64,000 nt of DNA from Paracoccus alkanivorans (GTDB lineage: Bacteria > Pseudomonadota > Alphaproteobacteria > Rhodobacterales > Rhodobacteraceae): the NCBI RefSeq assembly GCF_003697785.1, contig NZ_QOKZ01000010.1, positions 62,001-126,000 on the forward strand, written 5' to 3'. Position numbers and translations under genes: made by a program. Of the stretch, positions 34,249 to 43,722 are shown piece by piece. Under the pieces are notes generated by a model that had not been told where the DNA came from, did not search any database, and saw only the letters and a program-made list of their open reading frames with translations. Positions within the stretch are counted from its first letter, which is position 1, and each line of letters opens with the position of its first letter.

Positions 34249-36030
34249 CTACGCGGCACCACGCTGTGGGCGCATATCAGCGGGGTCGATTCCGGCCACC
34301 ACCACGGGCTTCTTCATCGCATCGCGGCGGAACGGCTCACCCAGTTCCTGGTTCAGCAGCACTTCTATGAAAGTGGTCTCGCCCTGCTTCATCTGGCGTT
34401 CGACCGCATCGTGCAACGCATGGGTCAGTTCCTCCCGCGACCTGACCTGCACCCCGCGTGCGTCGCAGGCCTCGGCGATCTTCGCATAGGAAGTGCCGCG
34501 ATCGAGTTCGGTGCCGACGAAATTGTTGTCATACCACAGCGTCGTATTCCGCTTTTCCGCGCCCCACTGGTAGTTGCGGAAGATCACCATGGTAATCGCC
34601 GGCCAGTCCTCGCGCCCACAGGCGGTCATCTCGTTCATCGAGATGCCGAAGGCGCCGTCGCCGGCAAAGCCGATCACCGGGGTGTCCGGATTGCCGATCT
34701 TGGCGCCGAGAATCGCCGGAAAGCCGTAGCCGCAGGGGCCGAACAGGCCAGGCGCCAGGTATTTGCGGCCCGCCTCAAAGCTGGGATAGGCGTTGCCGAT
34801 GGCGCAGTTATTGCCGATATCCGAACTGACGATGGCTTCCTTCGGCACAGCCTGCATGATCGCCCGCCATGCCTGACGGGGGCTCATCAGATCGGCATCG
34901 CGCTCGCGCGCGCCGGCGTTCCATTCGGTGCCGGGATCGTCATCCTCATGGTCGAGGCTGGAGAGCTCCTGCGCCCAACGCGATTTCGTCTGCGCCACCA
35001 GATCGCGGCGTTCGGCCCGGCCCGCATCTCCGGCGTTGGCGGTCAGTTGCGCCATGATGCCGCGCGCGACCTTGGCCGCATCGCCCTGAATGCCCACCGT
35101 GACCTTCTTGGTCAGCCCGATCCGGTCGGCATTGATATCGACCTGGATGATCTTGGCATCCTTCGGCCAGTAATCGATGCCATAGCCTGGCAGGGTCGAA
35201 AACGGGTTGAGCCGCGTGCCGAGTGCCAGCACCACATCGGCACGCGCGATGATCTCCATCCCCGCTTTCGATCCATTATAGCCCAGAGGACCCATGGCCA
35301 GCGGGTGCGAACCGGGGAAACTGTCATTATGCTGGTAGTTGCTGCAAACCGGGGCATCCAGCCGCTCGGCCAGTTTGACCAGATCGGGGATCGCGCCGGA
35401 CAGCACCACGCCCGCGCCAGACAGGATCACCGGGAAGCTGGCTTCGGACAGCAGCTTTGCTGCCTCGGCCACCGCGTTTTCGCCGCCCGCCGGGCGCTCG
35501 AAGGCGACGACCTGCGGCAGATCGACATCGATCACCTGGGTCCACATGTCGCGTGGGATGTTCATCTGCGCGGGGGCAGAGTTGCGCCATGCCTGCATGA
35601 TCACCCGGTTCAGAACCTCGGGGATGCGGCTCGGGTCGCGGACCTCTTCCTGATAACAGACGCAATCGGCGAAAAGCCGCATCTGCTCCATCTCCTGGAA
35701 ACCGCCCTGGCCGATGGTCTTGTTCGCCGCCTGCGGCGTGACCAGCAATAGCGGAGTGTGGTTCCAATAGGCGGTCTTGACCGGGGTGACGAAGCCGGTC
35801 ACGCCGGGGCCGTTCTGGGCAATCGCCATCGACATCTTGCCGGTCGAACGGGTGAACCCGTCAGCCATCAACCCGGCATTGGTCTCATGCGCGCAATCCC
35901 AGAATTTGATTCCCGCCTTGGGAAACAGGTCGCTGACCGGCATCATCGCCGAACCGATGATCCCGAACGCGTGCTCGATCCCATGCAGTTGCAAGACTTT
36001 GACGAAAGCTTCTTCGGTGGTCATTTTCAT
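34249..36030 (-). CDS. xsc: Sulfoacetaldehyde acetyltransferase
   Basis: 593 residues, thiamine diphosphate enzyme. It splits sulfoacetaldehyde with phosphate to acetyl phosphate and sulfite. MTTEEAFVKVLQLHGIEHAFGIIGSAMMP is the Xsc start, with the catalytic Glu in CAHETNAGLMADG. The ThDP-Mg motif is GDGAFGISMNE with N in FRNYQWG, and EKRNTTLWYDNNFVGTEL is Xsc-specific. AAGGAG lies before ATG 36030. It is the key enzyme shared by taurine and other C2-sulfonate routes. Confidence 0.97.
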   Translation of the reverse strand: MKMTTEEAFVKVLQLHGIEHAFGIIGSAMMPVSDLFPKAGIKFWDCAHETNAGLMADGFTRSTGKMSMAIAQNGPGVTGFVTPVKTAYWNHTPLLLVTPQAANKTIGQGGFQEMEQMRLFADCVCYQEEVRDPSRIPEVLNRVIMQAWRNSAPAQMNIPRDMWTQVIDVDLPQVVAFERPAGGENAVAEAAKLLSEASFPVILSGAGVVLSGAIPDLVKLAERLDAPVCSNYQHNDSFPGSHPLAMGPLGYNGSKAGMEIIARADVVLALGTRLNPFSTLPGYGIDYWPKDAKIIQVDINADRIGLTKKVTVGIQGDAAKVARGIMAQLTANAGDAGRAERRDLVAQTKSRWAQELSSLDHEDDDPGTEWNAGARERDADLMSPRQAWRAIMQAVPKEAIVSSDIGNNCAIGNAYPSFEAGRKYLAPGLFGPCGYGFPAILGAKIGNPDTPVIGFAGDGAFGISMNEMTACGREDWPAITMVIFRNYQWGAEKRNTTLWYDNNFVGTELDRGTSYAKIAEACDARGVQVRSREELTHALHDAVERQMKQGETTFIEVLLNQELGEPFRRDAMKKPVVVAGIDPADMRPQRGAA

Positions 36031-36042
36031 CGGCGTCGCTCC

Positions 36043-37434
36043 TTAATTACGCTCGTCGCGGAAGTGATAGAGGTGATAGAGACCCCATTGGCCAAGCCGC
36101 CGGAACGGCGTCTTCCAGCCCTCGTGAGGCAATTCGTTGTTGAAAATCGGCAGGTTCGGGACCCGTTCCCCCGCGACCAGTTGCGCCATCCGGCGACCGG
36201 CCATGGCGGAATACATGACCCCGTTGCCGCCATAGCCAAGCGCATAGAACGCGCCCGGCAGGTCGGGAATGCCGGTGATCCGGGGCATCATGTCATGGCT
36301 GACATCGACCCAACCCCACCAGCTGTAATCCAGTTCGATTCCGCGCAGGGCCGGAAATTTCCGCGCCATCCCCTCGCACAACGCGTTGAGATGCGCAGGG
36401 TTGGCCGCGTCCTTCCCGGTGATCGCCGCGCGCGAGCCGATCTGCAACCGGTTGTCGGGCAGTAGCCGATAGTAATGCCGCAGCGTGCGGGTATCGGTCA
36501 GCGGCGACAGGCGGCGGATACCCACCGATTCCAGTTCGTCCCCGGTCAGTTCGCGGGTCACGACGCTGTTCGACATGATCGGCATCAGCCGGTCCTTCAG
36601 TCTCGGATGCAGGTTGCGGGGGGCATAGGCTGCCGTCGCCACCGCCACGCGCCGGGCACGGACCGTGCCGCCGGGCGTGCGCAGATGATGCACGCCATCC
36701 CTGAACTCCCAGCCTTGCACCGGGCTGTCGGTATGCACCCTCGCACCCAGTTCCCGCGCCACCCGCAGATAGCCGAAAGCCAGCTTGGCCGCGTGGATGC
36801 CGACGCCATCGGGCTCCCACATCGCGCCATGCGCCTCCATGTCGCGCACGACAGTCTCGTGCAACTCGTCGCGGGTGAGCATCCGGGCGCCATAGCCGAA
36901 GCTGTCGCGCAAGAGCGTGGCCTCCGCCTCCAGCACGGGCATCACCGACGCCTTGTGGGCGATGTAGTAATGCCCGCCATCCTGCGGCTCGCAGGCGATG
37001 CCGTGATCGCGGATCAGGCCGCGGAATAGCTCGAATGCCTCGACAATCTCGGCATGCAGGCCCCTGGCGACATCCAGCCCCCAACGCTTGATCCACTGGC
37101 TGCGCTTGAGTCGTCCCGAACTGATCTGCGCCTGCCCGCCATTGCGGGTCGAGCAGCCATAGGCCACGCCGTTGGCCTCCAGCACCGTGGCCTTGATGCC
37201 GTGATTCTTGGCCAGATGGATGGCGGTCGAAAGCCCAGTATAGCCCGAACCGATCACCGCGACATCCACATCCATATCGGCCTTGACCGGGCCATCATCC
37301 TCGGGCGCGGCACCGGCGGTCCCGATCCAGTAGGTCGGCGCGTAATCGCTGCCCGGACCAAGCGCGCGCGCGGTCATCGGGTCGTAGAATGGATCGAAGG
37401 GCTTCGATCCCGGACGGTTATCGATCATCTGCAT
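36043..37434 (-). CDS. tauY: Taurine dehydrogenase large subunit (FAD oxidoreductase)
   Basis: 463 residues, DadA/glycine oxidase-like flavoprotein. The FAD-binding VAVIGSGYTGLSTAIHLAK follows an N-terminal extension; YGCSTRNGGQAQISSGR and the C-terminal YALGYGGNGVMYSAMAGRRMAQL are conserved. With TauX it oxidatively deaminates taurine to sulfoacetaldehyde, passing electrons to cytochrome c. ATG 37434 follows the tauX stop by 7 bp; a long upstream open frame is readthrough of tauX in another frame. Confidence 0.93.
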   Translation of the reverse strand: MQMIDNRPGSKPFDPFYDPMTARALGPGSDYAPTYWIGTAGAAPEDDGPVKADMDVDVAVIGSGYTGLSTAIHLAKNHGIKATVLEANGVAYGCSTRNGGQAQISSGRLKRSQWIKRWGLDVARGLHAEIVEAFELFRGLIRDHGIACEPQDGGHYYIAHKASVMPVLEAEATLLRDSFGYGARMLTRDELHETVVRDMEAHGAMWEPDGVGIHAAKLAFGYLRVARELGARVHTDSPVQGWEFRDGVHHLRTPGGTVRARRVAVATAAYAPRNLHPRLKDRLMPIMSNSVVTRELTGDELESVGIRRLSPLTDTRTLRHYYRLLPDNRLQIGSRAAITGKDAANPAHLNALCEGMARKFPALRGIELDYSWWGWVDVSHDMMPRITGIPDLPGAFYALGYGGNGVMYSAMAGRRMAQLVAGERVPNLPIFNNELPHEGWKTPFRRLGQWGLYHLYHFRDERN

Positions 37435-37441
37435 GATCGTC

Positions 37442-37837
37442 TCACTTCGCCGGGACTGCTGGGCGTTGCTTGCGGATCGCCTGTTTCTCGACGATCCGGC
37501 CGTCGCGGATGCGGAACAGGTCCGCGCCCTGCACCTCGGTCCGCGTGCCGTCGGGATTGGTGGCGCGGAAGGTCCATTGCGAAACGCCCCGCGTGCCGTC
37601 TTCGGACATAAAGTGGCTGTGTTCGGCCCATTGCACGTCCGGCATCGCGGTCCAGACGCCCTCGAAGGCCTTGGCGATGGCCTCGCGCCCCTCGATCTTG
37701 TTGCCGTATTCGTGGTCACCCGCGACGGTATAGAACACGCAATCCTCGGCGAAATGGGTCATCACCCCATCGATATCGTGGCGGTTGAAGGCGTCGAAAG
37801 TGGCCTTCAGATCCTCGGCGGTCAGTTTGCGGGACAT
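37442..37837 (-). CDS. tauX: Taurine dehydrogenase small subunit (SnoaL/NTF2-like)
   Basis: 131 residues with an NTF2/SnoaL-like fold: LKATFDAFNRHDIDGVMTHFAEDCVFY, then GREAIAKAFEGVWTAMPDVQW and ADLFRIRDGRIVEKQAIRK. It lies directly before tauY, as in Paracoccus and Ruegeria taurine operons. AAGGAG stands 6 nt before ATG 37837. Small size is normal for the subunit, whose exact role with TauY is not established. Confidence 0.9.
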   Translation of the reverse strand: MSRKLTAEDLKATFDAFNRHDIDGVMTHFAEDCVFYTVAGDHEYGNKIEGREAIAKAFEGVWTAMPDVQWAEHSHFMSEDGTRGVSQWTFRATNPDGTRTEVQGADLFRIRDGRIVEKQAIRKQRPAVPAK

Positions 37838-37851
37838 GGGATACTCCTTGC

Positions 37852-39192
37852 TTAATAGCCCAGCATCCGCGGCAGCCACAGGGCAAGGGCCGGGAAACAG
37901 GCGATGATGAAGATTGCGGTGACCGAGGCGATGGCGAAGGGGATCGCGCGCAGGCTGATCCGCTCTATCGAGACGCCCGATATGCCCGAGGCGATGAACA
38001 GGTTCTCGCCCAATGGCGGGGTCTGGAAGCCGACCGAGAGGGTGCAGATCATGACGATCCCGAAATGGATAGGATCGATGCCGACCATATAGGCGACCGG
38101 CAGCATCACCGGCACGAGGATCATGATCGCGGCCAGCGTCTCCATGAACATGCCGACGATCAGCAGCATTGCGATGACCATCGCCCAGATCGCGTAAATG
38201 TTGGTGGTCAGGCTGAGCACTCCACCGGCAATGACGCCTGGAATGTTGTTCTCGACCAGGATGCGGCCAAAGATCGTGGCGGTAAACAGCACCAGCAGCA
38301 CGCGTCCCGACAGCCATGTCGTCGTGTCGAGCGCCTTGATCATCTCGCGCAGATCCAGCTCGCGATAAATGGCGATACCGACGAAAAGCGTGTAGAAGAT
38401 CGCCACGATGGCGGCTTCGGTCGGGGTGAAATAGCCGCTGTAAATCCCGCCGAGGATCACAATCGGCGCCAGCAGCGCCCAGAAGCCGTGATAACAGGCG
38501 CAAACGACCTTGCGCAGCGATAGCGGTTCGTCCGAGCCGTGAAAACCACGAACCCGACAGCGGATATAGTTCATCACCAGCAACCCGCCCGCCATCACTA
38601 CGCCGGGCAGGAAGCCGGCGATGAAGAGCTTCGAGATCGAGACGGACTGGAAGGTGCCATGCGCCTCGATGGCTGCCGGATCGGGCTGCATCCCCATCGC
38701 CGAGATGCCGTAGATGACCATCGGGATCGAGGGAGGGATGATGATGCCCAGGCCACCCGCCGCAGCGGTGACGGACGCCGCATAGCCTGGCCCGTAACCC
38801 TGACGCGCCATGGCGGGGATCATCAGCATGCCCACGGCGGCAGTGGTGGCGGGGCCGGATCCCGAGATGGCGCCGAAGAACAGGCAGGCGATGATGGTGG
38901 CTGCCGACAACCCGCCGGTGAATGGCCCGGCAAGGCTTTCGGCCACGGCGATCAGGCGGCGGGACAGGCCGGCGGCCTCCATCAATGCGCCAGCGAGGAT
39001 GAAGGCGGGCAAGGCCATCAGCGGGAACGATCCCACCGAGGACCATGCCATCTGCACCATCTTGATCGGGTTGTCGCCCAGATAGATCATCGCGATGAGT
39101 GATGACACACCAAGGGCCACGGTGATGGGGGCGCCAAGGACCAGCAGCCCGAAGAACGCGCCGAACAGGATTTCGATCAGCAGGTTGTCCAT
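37852..39192 (-). CDS. tauM: TRAP transporter large permease for taurine
   Basis: 446 residues, DctM type with about 12 membrane segments. SGSGPATTAAVGMLMIPAMARQGY and TPPLGENLFIASGISGVSIERIS are family landmarks. Its start overlaps the tauL stop by 1 bp, and tauX follows 14 bp later. With TauK and TauL it forms the Na+-driven uptake system encoded in the taurine operon. Confidence 0.93.
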   Translation of the reverse strand: MDNLLIEILFGAFFGLLVLGAPITVALGVSSLIAMIYLGDNPIKMVQMAWSSVGSFPLMALPAFILAGALMEAAGLSRRLIAVAESLAGPFTGGLSAATIIACLFFGAISGSGPATTAAVGMLMIPAMARQGYGPGYAASVTAAAGGLGIIIPPSIPMVIYGISAMGMQPDPAAIEAHGTFQSVSISKLFIAGFLPGVVMAGGLLVMNYIRCRVRGFHGSDEPLSLRKVVCACYHGFWALLAPIVILGGIYSGYFTPTEAAIVAIFYTLFVGIAIYRELDLREMIKALDTTTWLSGRVLLVLFTATIFGRILVENNIPGVIAGGVLSLTTNIYAIWAMVIAMLLIVGMFMETLAAIMILVPVMLPVAYMVGIDPIHFGIVMICTLSVGFQTPPLGENLFIASGISGVSIERISLRAIPFAIASVTAIFIIACFPALALWLPRMLGY

Positions 39193-39749
39193 CAGCGCTT
39201 CTCCCGGTCGAAGGCGCGTTGTTCGTTCTGTGCCAGTTCGATCATGTCATCGACCTCGACGCGGTCGGGGTCGCGCGGATCGACACCGCGGATCAGCTTG
39301 AGATAGTTCACCTGCAAGATGCGAAGCGTCATCAGCGCGAAGGCGATGGGCAGCGCCAGATAGACATGGCGCATCTCCCACCCCAGGGTCTGGGCCTTAA
39401 CGAAAGGCTTGAGACGGCTGATGAACTCGATCGAGTGCCAGATGAAAACGATGTTGAAGGCGATCCAGAACAGGTCTCCGGCAGCCTCGATGATCCTTGC
39501 CTTATGTCGCGACATCGCGTTCAGGTGGAAGGAAACCCGGTTATGGGCGGCAATGCGGGCGGCATAGGACGCTCCGAAATACGCGAACCAGACGAACAGT
39601 ATGACCGAGAGCTCTTCGATCCAGGTGATCGAAAAGCCGAACAACTGGCGGGCGACGATCTGCACGAAAAGCAGGCTCACGAAAACGGCCAGCAGGATAC
39701 GGCAGACATGGCTTTCGAACTTGTCGAGAAACGACCAGAGCGCAGGCAT
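39192..39749 (-). CDS. tauL: TRAP transporter small permease for taurine
   Basis: 185 residues, DctQ type with four membrane segments (ILLAVFVSLLFVQIVARQLFG, ELSVILFVWFAYFGASYAAR, DLFWIAFNIVFIWHSIEFI, YLALPIAFALMTLRILQV). ATG 39749 has AGGAGG in front and gives MPALWSFLDKFE; the longer frame to 39821 has no such site. Confidence 0.92.
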   Translation of the reverse strand: MPALWSFLDKFESHVCRILLAVFVSLLFVQIVARQLFGFSITWIEELSVILFVWFAYFGASYAARIAAHNRVSFHLNAMSRHKARIIEAAGDLFWIAFNIVFIWHSIEFISRLKPFVKAQTLGWEMRHVYLALPIAFALMTLRILQVNYLKLIRGVDPRDPDRVEVDDMIELAQNEQRAFDREKR

Positions 39750-39827
39750 AACGGGCCTCCTGAAGGGGGCTGCGGTTAAGGGTGAATCTGGAGCAAGGTG
39801 CTGGCGGCTATGCGCCGCCACTGTGCC

Positions 39828-40829
39828 TTATTCGATGGCCGGACGATCGAGCGCGGTCAGCACTTGGTTCAGGGCCTCCTTGCCGCCGATCTGCTCATAG
39901 AATTTCGGCCAGACATTGGTGGTGGCCAGTTCCATGAACTCCTTCTCGTCATCTGCCGGATCGGTGATCTCCATCCCCCGCGAAACGAGTTCGTCGCGGA
40001 TCTTGGTCTCCTCACTGCGCAGGAACTCTGCCGAGGCCTGCGTCGCGGCCTCTCCGGCGGCCAGGATGTGCTGCTGTTCCTCTTCGCTCAGGCCTTCGAA
40101 CAGGGCCTCGCTGACGATCAGGGGTTCGATGGAAAAGATATAGCGCAGATTGGTGATATATTTCTGCACTTCGTCGAACTTCATCGAATAAATGGTCATG
40201 TAGGGATTGTCCTGACCATCCACCACCTTCTGCTGAAGCGCGGCGAAGGTCTCTCCCCAAGCCATCGGCGTCGGGTTGATGCCCCAGCTTTTATAGGTTT
40301 CGATCATGATCTCGTTCTTGGGAACACGAATCACCAGACCCTGCAGATCTTCCACGCTCGAGACCGGCTTCTTGGAATTGCTCAGCACCCGGAAACCGGA
40401 ATAGGCCCAACCGATGATGCGCACGCCGGCATCCTCGATGGTCCGGTCAATCATCTGCTGGCCGATTTTGCCCTGCGTGATCTTTTCGGCGTCATCCTGG
40501 CTGAGGATCACATAGGGCAATGTCAGTGCGCCAACCGAAGGCGAGAACGGGGTAATATTGTTGATGGCGAGGATCGAGAAATCCAGCGTGCCCGTGGCGG
40601 CAGCGGTTACTGTATCCTGCTCGTCGCCAAGCTGGCCATTCAGGAACAGCTTGCCGGTCATCTCGCCGCCGGATTCCTTTTCCAAGGCTGCAATGAAGGC
40701 CTTGCCGAGCGCTTCTTGCGTGCCGCCCGCACCATCGCCCACGGCGATACGATACTCGGCTGCGGCGGCGGGCAGGGCCAGCGCAAGGCTTATTGCAGTT
40801 CCTGTCAGAAAGCGGGTCAGGTAGGTCAT
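39828..40829 (-). CDS. tauK: TRAP transporter taurine-binding protein
   Basis: 333 residues, DctP type. Signal peptide TYLTRFLTGTAISLALALPAAAA, then EYRIAVGDGAGGTQEALGKAF and the family segments FLNGQLGDEQDTVTA and GLVIRVPKNEIMIETYKSWG. It is the first gene of the operon; AGGGAGA precedes ATG 40829. The frame stays open to 41516, antisense to tauR, and is not used. The TauR-type direct repeat lies 87-114 bp upstream. Confidence 0.93.
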   Translation of the reverse strand: MTYLTRFLTGTAISLALALPAAAAEYRIAVGDGAGGTQEALGKAFIAALEKESGGEMTGKLFLNGQLGDEQDTVTAAATGTLDFSILAINNITPFSPSVGALTLPYVILSQDDAEKITQGKIGQQMIDRTIEDAGVRIIGWAYSGFRVLSNSKKPVSSVEDLQGLVIRVPKNEIMIETYKSWGINPTPMAWGETFAALQQKVVDGQDNPYMTIYSMKFDEVQKYITNLRYIFSIEPLIVSEALFEGLSEEEQQHILAAGEAATQASAEFLRSEETKIRDELVSRGMEITDPADDEKEFMELATTNVWPKFYEQIGGKEALNQVLTALDRPAIE

Positions 40830-40912
40830 CGGAATTCTCCCTGTGCATGGATGGCCACATTGGCTGTGGTCGCTTGACCCGGCGGAATGTTGCAGCAGAT
40901 GCGATTCAGGGA

Positions 40913-40946
40913 TATGTCCAGATAGAATAGAACATAGGTCCAGATG
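40913..40946. promoter_or_regulatory. TauR operator: 22-bp-spaced direct repeat
   Basis: GTCCAGAT occurs at 40916-40923 and 40938-40945, exactly 22 bp apart. The complement carries CTGGAC, the core I recall for Rhodobacter TauR sites. GabR/TauR-type MocR dimers bind such direct repeats two helical turns apart. The second copy overlaps the tauR ATG at 40944. Confidence 0.75.
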
Positions 40947-42419
40947 AGCAGCCGGATTCCCGTCGAAACCATCTTTCTGCGTGAAGATGAGGCGCCGACA
41001 TTGCAGGGGCGTCTCATGGCCGCCATCGTCCGGGCCATCCTGGAAAGCCGTGCCCGTCCGGGTACGCGGCTGCCATCCAGCAGACTGTTGGCCAGATCGC
41101 TTGGCATATCGCGAATGACCGTCACGCTGGTCTATCAGGAACTGGTCAGCCAGGGATATCTGGAGACCCTCCCGCGGTCCGGTATCGCGGTCGCGGCTAC
41201 GGTTCCGCATCGCCGGCTGCGCGTATCCGGGACTCGTCAGACAGGACAGCCGCCCGATTGGCGGGACTGGCTTTCCGACCATCGTCTGCCGCGCCGGGTT
41301 ATCCGAAAGCCCGCGAACTGGCGCGATTTTCGTTACCGCTTTATTTATGGTCAGGCAGATCCGGACCTGTTCGATCATAGTGCCTGGCGGGACTGCGCCC
41401 GGCGTGCCCTGGGCACTCGCGATTTCGCCGCATTGGCCGCCGATCAATACGGGGCAGACGATCCGCTGCTGGTGGATTACATCTGCTCGAACACCTTGCC
41501 TCGGCGTGGCATCCACGCCCAGCCCGAAGAGGTGCTGGTCACGATGGGGGCACAGAACGCGCTGTTTCTGGCGGTCGAATTGCTAGGCCGCGCGGATCGG
41601 CTGGCCGTGACCGAGGAACCGGGCTATCCCGATTTCGCGGAAACCTTGCGGAGGGCGCAAAGCCCGACGATCTTCCTGCCGGTCGACGGGATGGGGCTGA
41701 ACCCGGCGGAGTTGCCGGAAAATACCCGTCTGGTCATCGTCACACCCAGCCATCACATCCCGACCGGCGCCACCATGCCGCTGGCCCGCCGCAAGGACCT
41801 GATAGCGCGGGCGGGCGGGCAGAACTTTCTCATCATCGAGGACGATTACGATTTCGAGATGTCCTATCTCGCCCCTCCCGCGCCCGCGCTCAAATCGCTC
41901 GACGATACCGGGCGGGTCATCTATCTGGGCAGTTTCTCGAAATCTCTGTTTCCGGGATTGCGCATCGGTTACATGGTCGGCCCGGCGGCGTTGATTACCC
42001 AGGCACGTGCCCTACGCTCGATGATGCTGCGCCATCCTCCCAGTCATTTGCAGCGCATTACGGCCTATTTCCTCGCATTGGGCCATTACGACGCACATAT
42101 CGTCCGTTTACGCGAGGCGCTGAAAAACCGCCGGACGGCGCTGGAGCAGGCGTTGCGCCGCACATCGCTGACGATTGCCGGGGCACCTGCATCGGGCGGC
42201 TCCAGCGTGTGGATCAAGGGGCCGGAACATGTGGATAGCGCCGATCTGGCCGAGCAGTTGCGGCCTGACGGTGTTCTTATCGAACCCGGAGAGGTGTTCT
42301 TCGAAACACCGCCGCCGGTCTGCCCATATTTTCGGTTGGGTTATTCCTCGATAATCGAACGGGATATCCCCGCGGGTATTGAATTGATCGCAAGGCGGGC
42401 GAATCAGCTTGCTGTCTGA
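40944..42419 (+). CDS. tauR: MocR-type (GntR-HTH plus aminotransferase) regulator of taurine genes
   Basis: 491 residues. N-terminal GntR winged helix (LMAAIVRAILESRARPGTRLPSSRLLARSLGISRMTVTLVYQEL) joined to a class I aminotransferase-like domain. The PLP lysine is in GSFSKSLFPGLRIGYM, with EDDYDFEMSY upstream. It is divergent from tauK, as in other Rhodobacterales. TauR activates taurine genes with PLP and taurine. The start lies within the second repeat of its own operator, so binding may block its own translation initiation region. Confidence 0.93.
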   Translation: MSSRIPVETIFLREDEAPTLQGRLMAAIVRAILESRARPGTRLPSSRLLARSLGISRMTVTLVYQELVSQGYLETLPRSGIAVAATVPHRRLRVSGTRQTGQPPDWRDWLSDHRLPRRVIRKPANWRDFRYRFIYGQADPDLFDHSAWRDCARRALGTRDFAALAADQYGADDPLLVDYICSNTLPRRGIHAQPEEVLVTMGAQNALFLAVELLGRADRLAVTEEPGYPDFAETLRRAQSPTIFLPVDGMGLNPAELPENTRLVIVTPSHHIPTGATMPLARRKDLIARAGGQNFLIIEDDYDFEMSYLAPPAPALKSLDDTGRVIYLGSFSKSLFPGLRIGYMVGPAALITQARALRSMMLRHPPSHLQRITAYFLALGHYDAHIVRLREALKNRRTALEQALRRTSLTIAGAPASGGSSVWIKGPEHVDSADLAEQLRPDGVLIEPGEVFFETPPPVCPYFRLGYSSIIERDIPAGIELIARRANQLAV

Positions 42420-42573
42420 GCTTCGGTGATAGGCGTGGGGACGATAACAGGGATCGGTGTGCGGATACTGCAAGGGGGAACTGGGGCGCACGGAAAGCGG
42501 TCTTGCAACACTCCTGCAAGATTCGGATATTAAACGAACCGTCAATTTCCGGGGCTGAGGGGGGGAACAGCAC

Positions 42574-43719
42574 ATGGATTTCGCGCTGAGCGAAGAACAG
42601 CTAGCCATATTCGAGATGGCACGCGATTTCGGCCAGACCCGCATCGCGCCCCACGCACGCGAATGGGAGGCAGCGGGCACGATACCCCGTGAGTTATGGG
42701 CCGAGATCGCCCAGCTTGGCTTTGGCGGGCTTTATGTCAGCGAGGAATATGGCGGCTCGGGGCTTTCACGCCTTGATGCCACGCTGGTTTTCGAGGCCCT
42801 TGCGATGGCCTGCCCGGCAGTCGGGTCCTTCCTGTCGATCCACAATATGTGCGGTGGCATGATCGACAAGTTCGGCAGTGATGACACCAAGGCGCGCTGG
42901 CTCCCCGACCTGTGCAGCATGGAGAAGGTGTTCAGCTATTGTCTTACCGAGCCCGGCAGCGGTTCGGACGCCGCCGCCCTGCGGACAAAAGCCGAACGAA
43001 CCAATGAGGGTTATCGCCTGAACGGAACCAAGGCGTTTATCTCGGGCGGCACTTATTCGGATGCCTATGTCACGATGGTCCGCACCGGCGATAACGGGCC
43101 GAAAGGGATCAGCACGGTGATCGTCGAGAGCGGCACAAAGGGCCTGTCCTTTGGTGCGCTGGAGGACAAGATGGGCTGGCGCGCACAGCCCACTGCACAG
43201 GTTCAGTTCGACGATTGCGTGGTGTCGCATGACAATCTGCTGGGCGAAGAGGGCAAGGGGTTTACCTATGCGATGGCCGGGCTGGATGGCGGGCGGCTGA
43301 ACATCTCGGCAGGGGCATTGGGTGGCGCGCAGGCCGCGCTGGATGCGACCCTGGCCTATATGGGCGAACGAAAGGCCTTTGGTAAATCACTCGACCAGTT
43401 CCAGGCATTGCAGTTCCGATTGGCCGAGATGGAGACCGCCCTGCAATCCTCGCGCATCTTCCTGCGTCAGGCGGCGTGGAAACTTGATAACGGCGCCCCG
43501 GACGCAACCAAGTTCTGCGCGATGGCCAAGCTTCATGTCACCGACCGCGCCTTCGAGGTTGCCAATCAATGCCTGCAGCTGCATGGCGGCTATGGCTATC
43601 TGGCCGATTACGGCATTGAAAAGATCGTCCGTGATCTGCGTGTGCACCAGATCCTGGAAGGCACCAACGAGATCATGCGGCTGATCATCGGCCGTGCCAT
43701 GCTGACCGAACGGGGGTAA
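42574..43719 (+). CDS. Acyl-CoA dehydrogenase, probable isobutyryl-CoA dehydrogenase
   Basis: 381 residues. MDFALSEEQLAIFEMARDFGQ start, FAD motif SYCLTEPGSGSDAAAL, and catalytic Glu in LEGTNEIMRLIIGRAM. The close link with a 3-hydroxyisobutyryl-CoA hydrolase-like gene and mmsB places it at the isobutyryl-CoA to methacrylyl-CoA step of valine breakdown. GGGGGG-rich SD precedes ATG 42574. Intergenic 42420-42573 shows no recognised operator. Confidence 0.9.
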   Translation: MDFALSEEQLAIFEMARDFGQTRIAPHAREWEAAGTIPRELWAEIAQLGFGGLYVSEEYGGSGLSRLDATLVFEALAMACPAVGSFLSIHNMCGGMIDKFGSDDTKARWLPDLCSMEKVFSYCLTEPGSGSDAAALRTKAERTNEGYRLNGTKAFISGGTYSDAYVTMVRTGDNGPKGISTVIVESGTKGLSFGALEDKMGWRAQPTAQVQFDDCVVSHDNLLGEEGKGFTYAMAGLDGGRLNISAGALGGAQAALDATLAYMGERKAFGKSLDQFQALQFRLAEMETALQSSRIFLRQAAWKLDNGAPDATKFCAMAKLHVTDRAFEVANQCLQLHGGYGYLADYGIEKIVRDLRVHQILEGTNEIMRLIIGRAMLTERG

Positions 43720-43722
43720 ATC

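Noticed and set aside
37838..39046. Long open frame upstream of tauX within tauM
   Set aside because: The peptide is Arg/Gly/His-rich low-complexity shadow of tauM. The true tauX start at 37837 has AAGGAG and family similarity.
40830..41516. Extended tauK frame across the divergent promoter
   Set aside because: It would cross the TauR operator and lie antisense to tauR. ATG 40829 starts a perfect signal peptide with a ribosome site.
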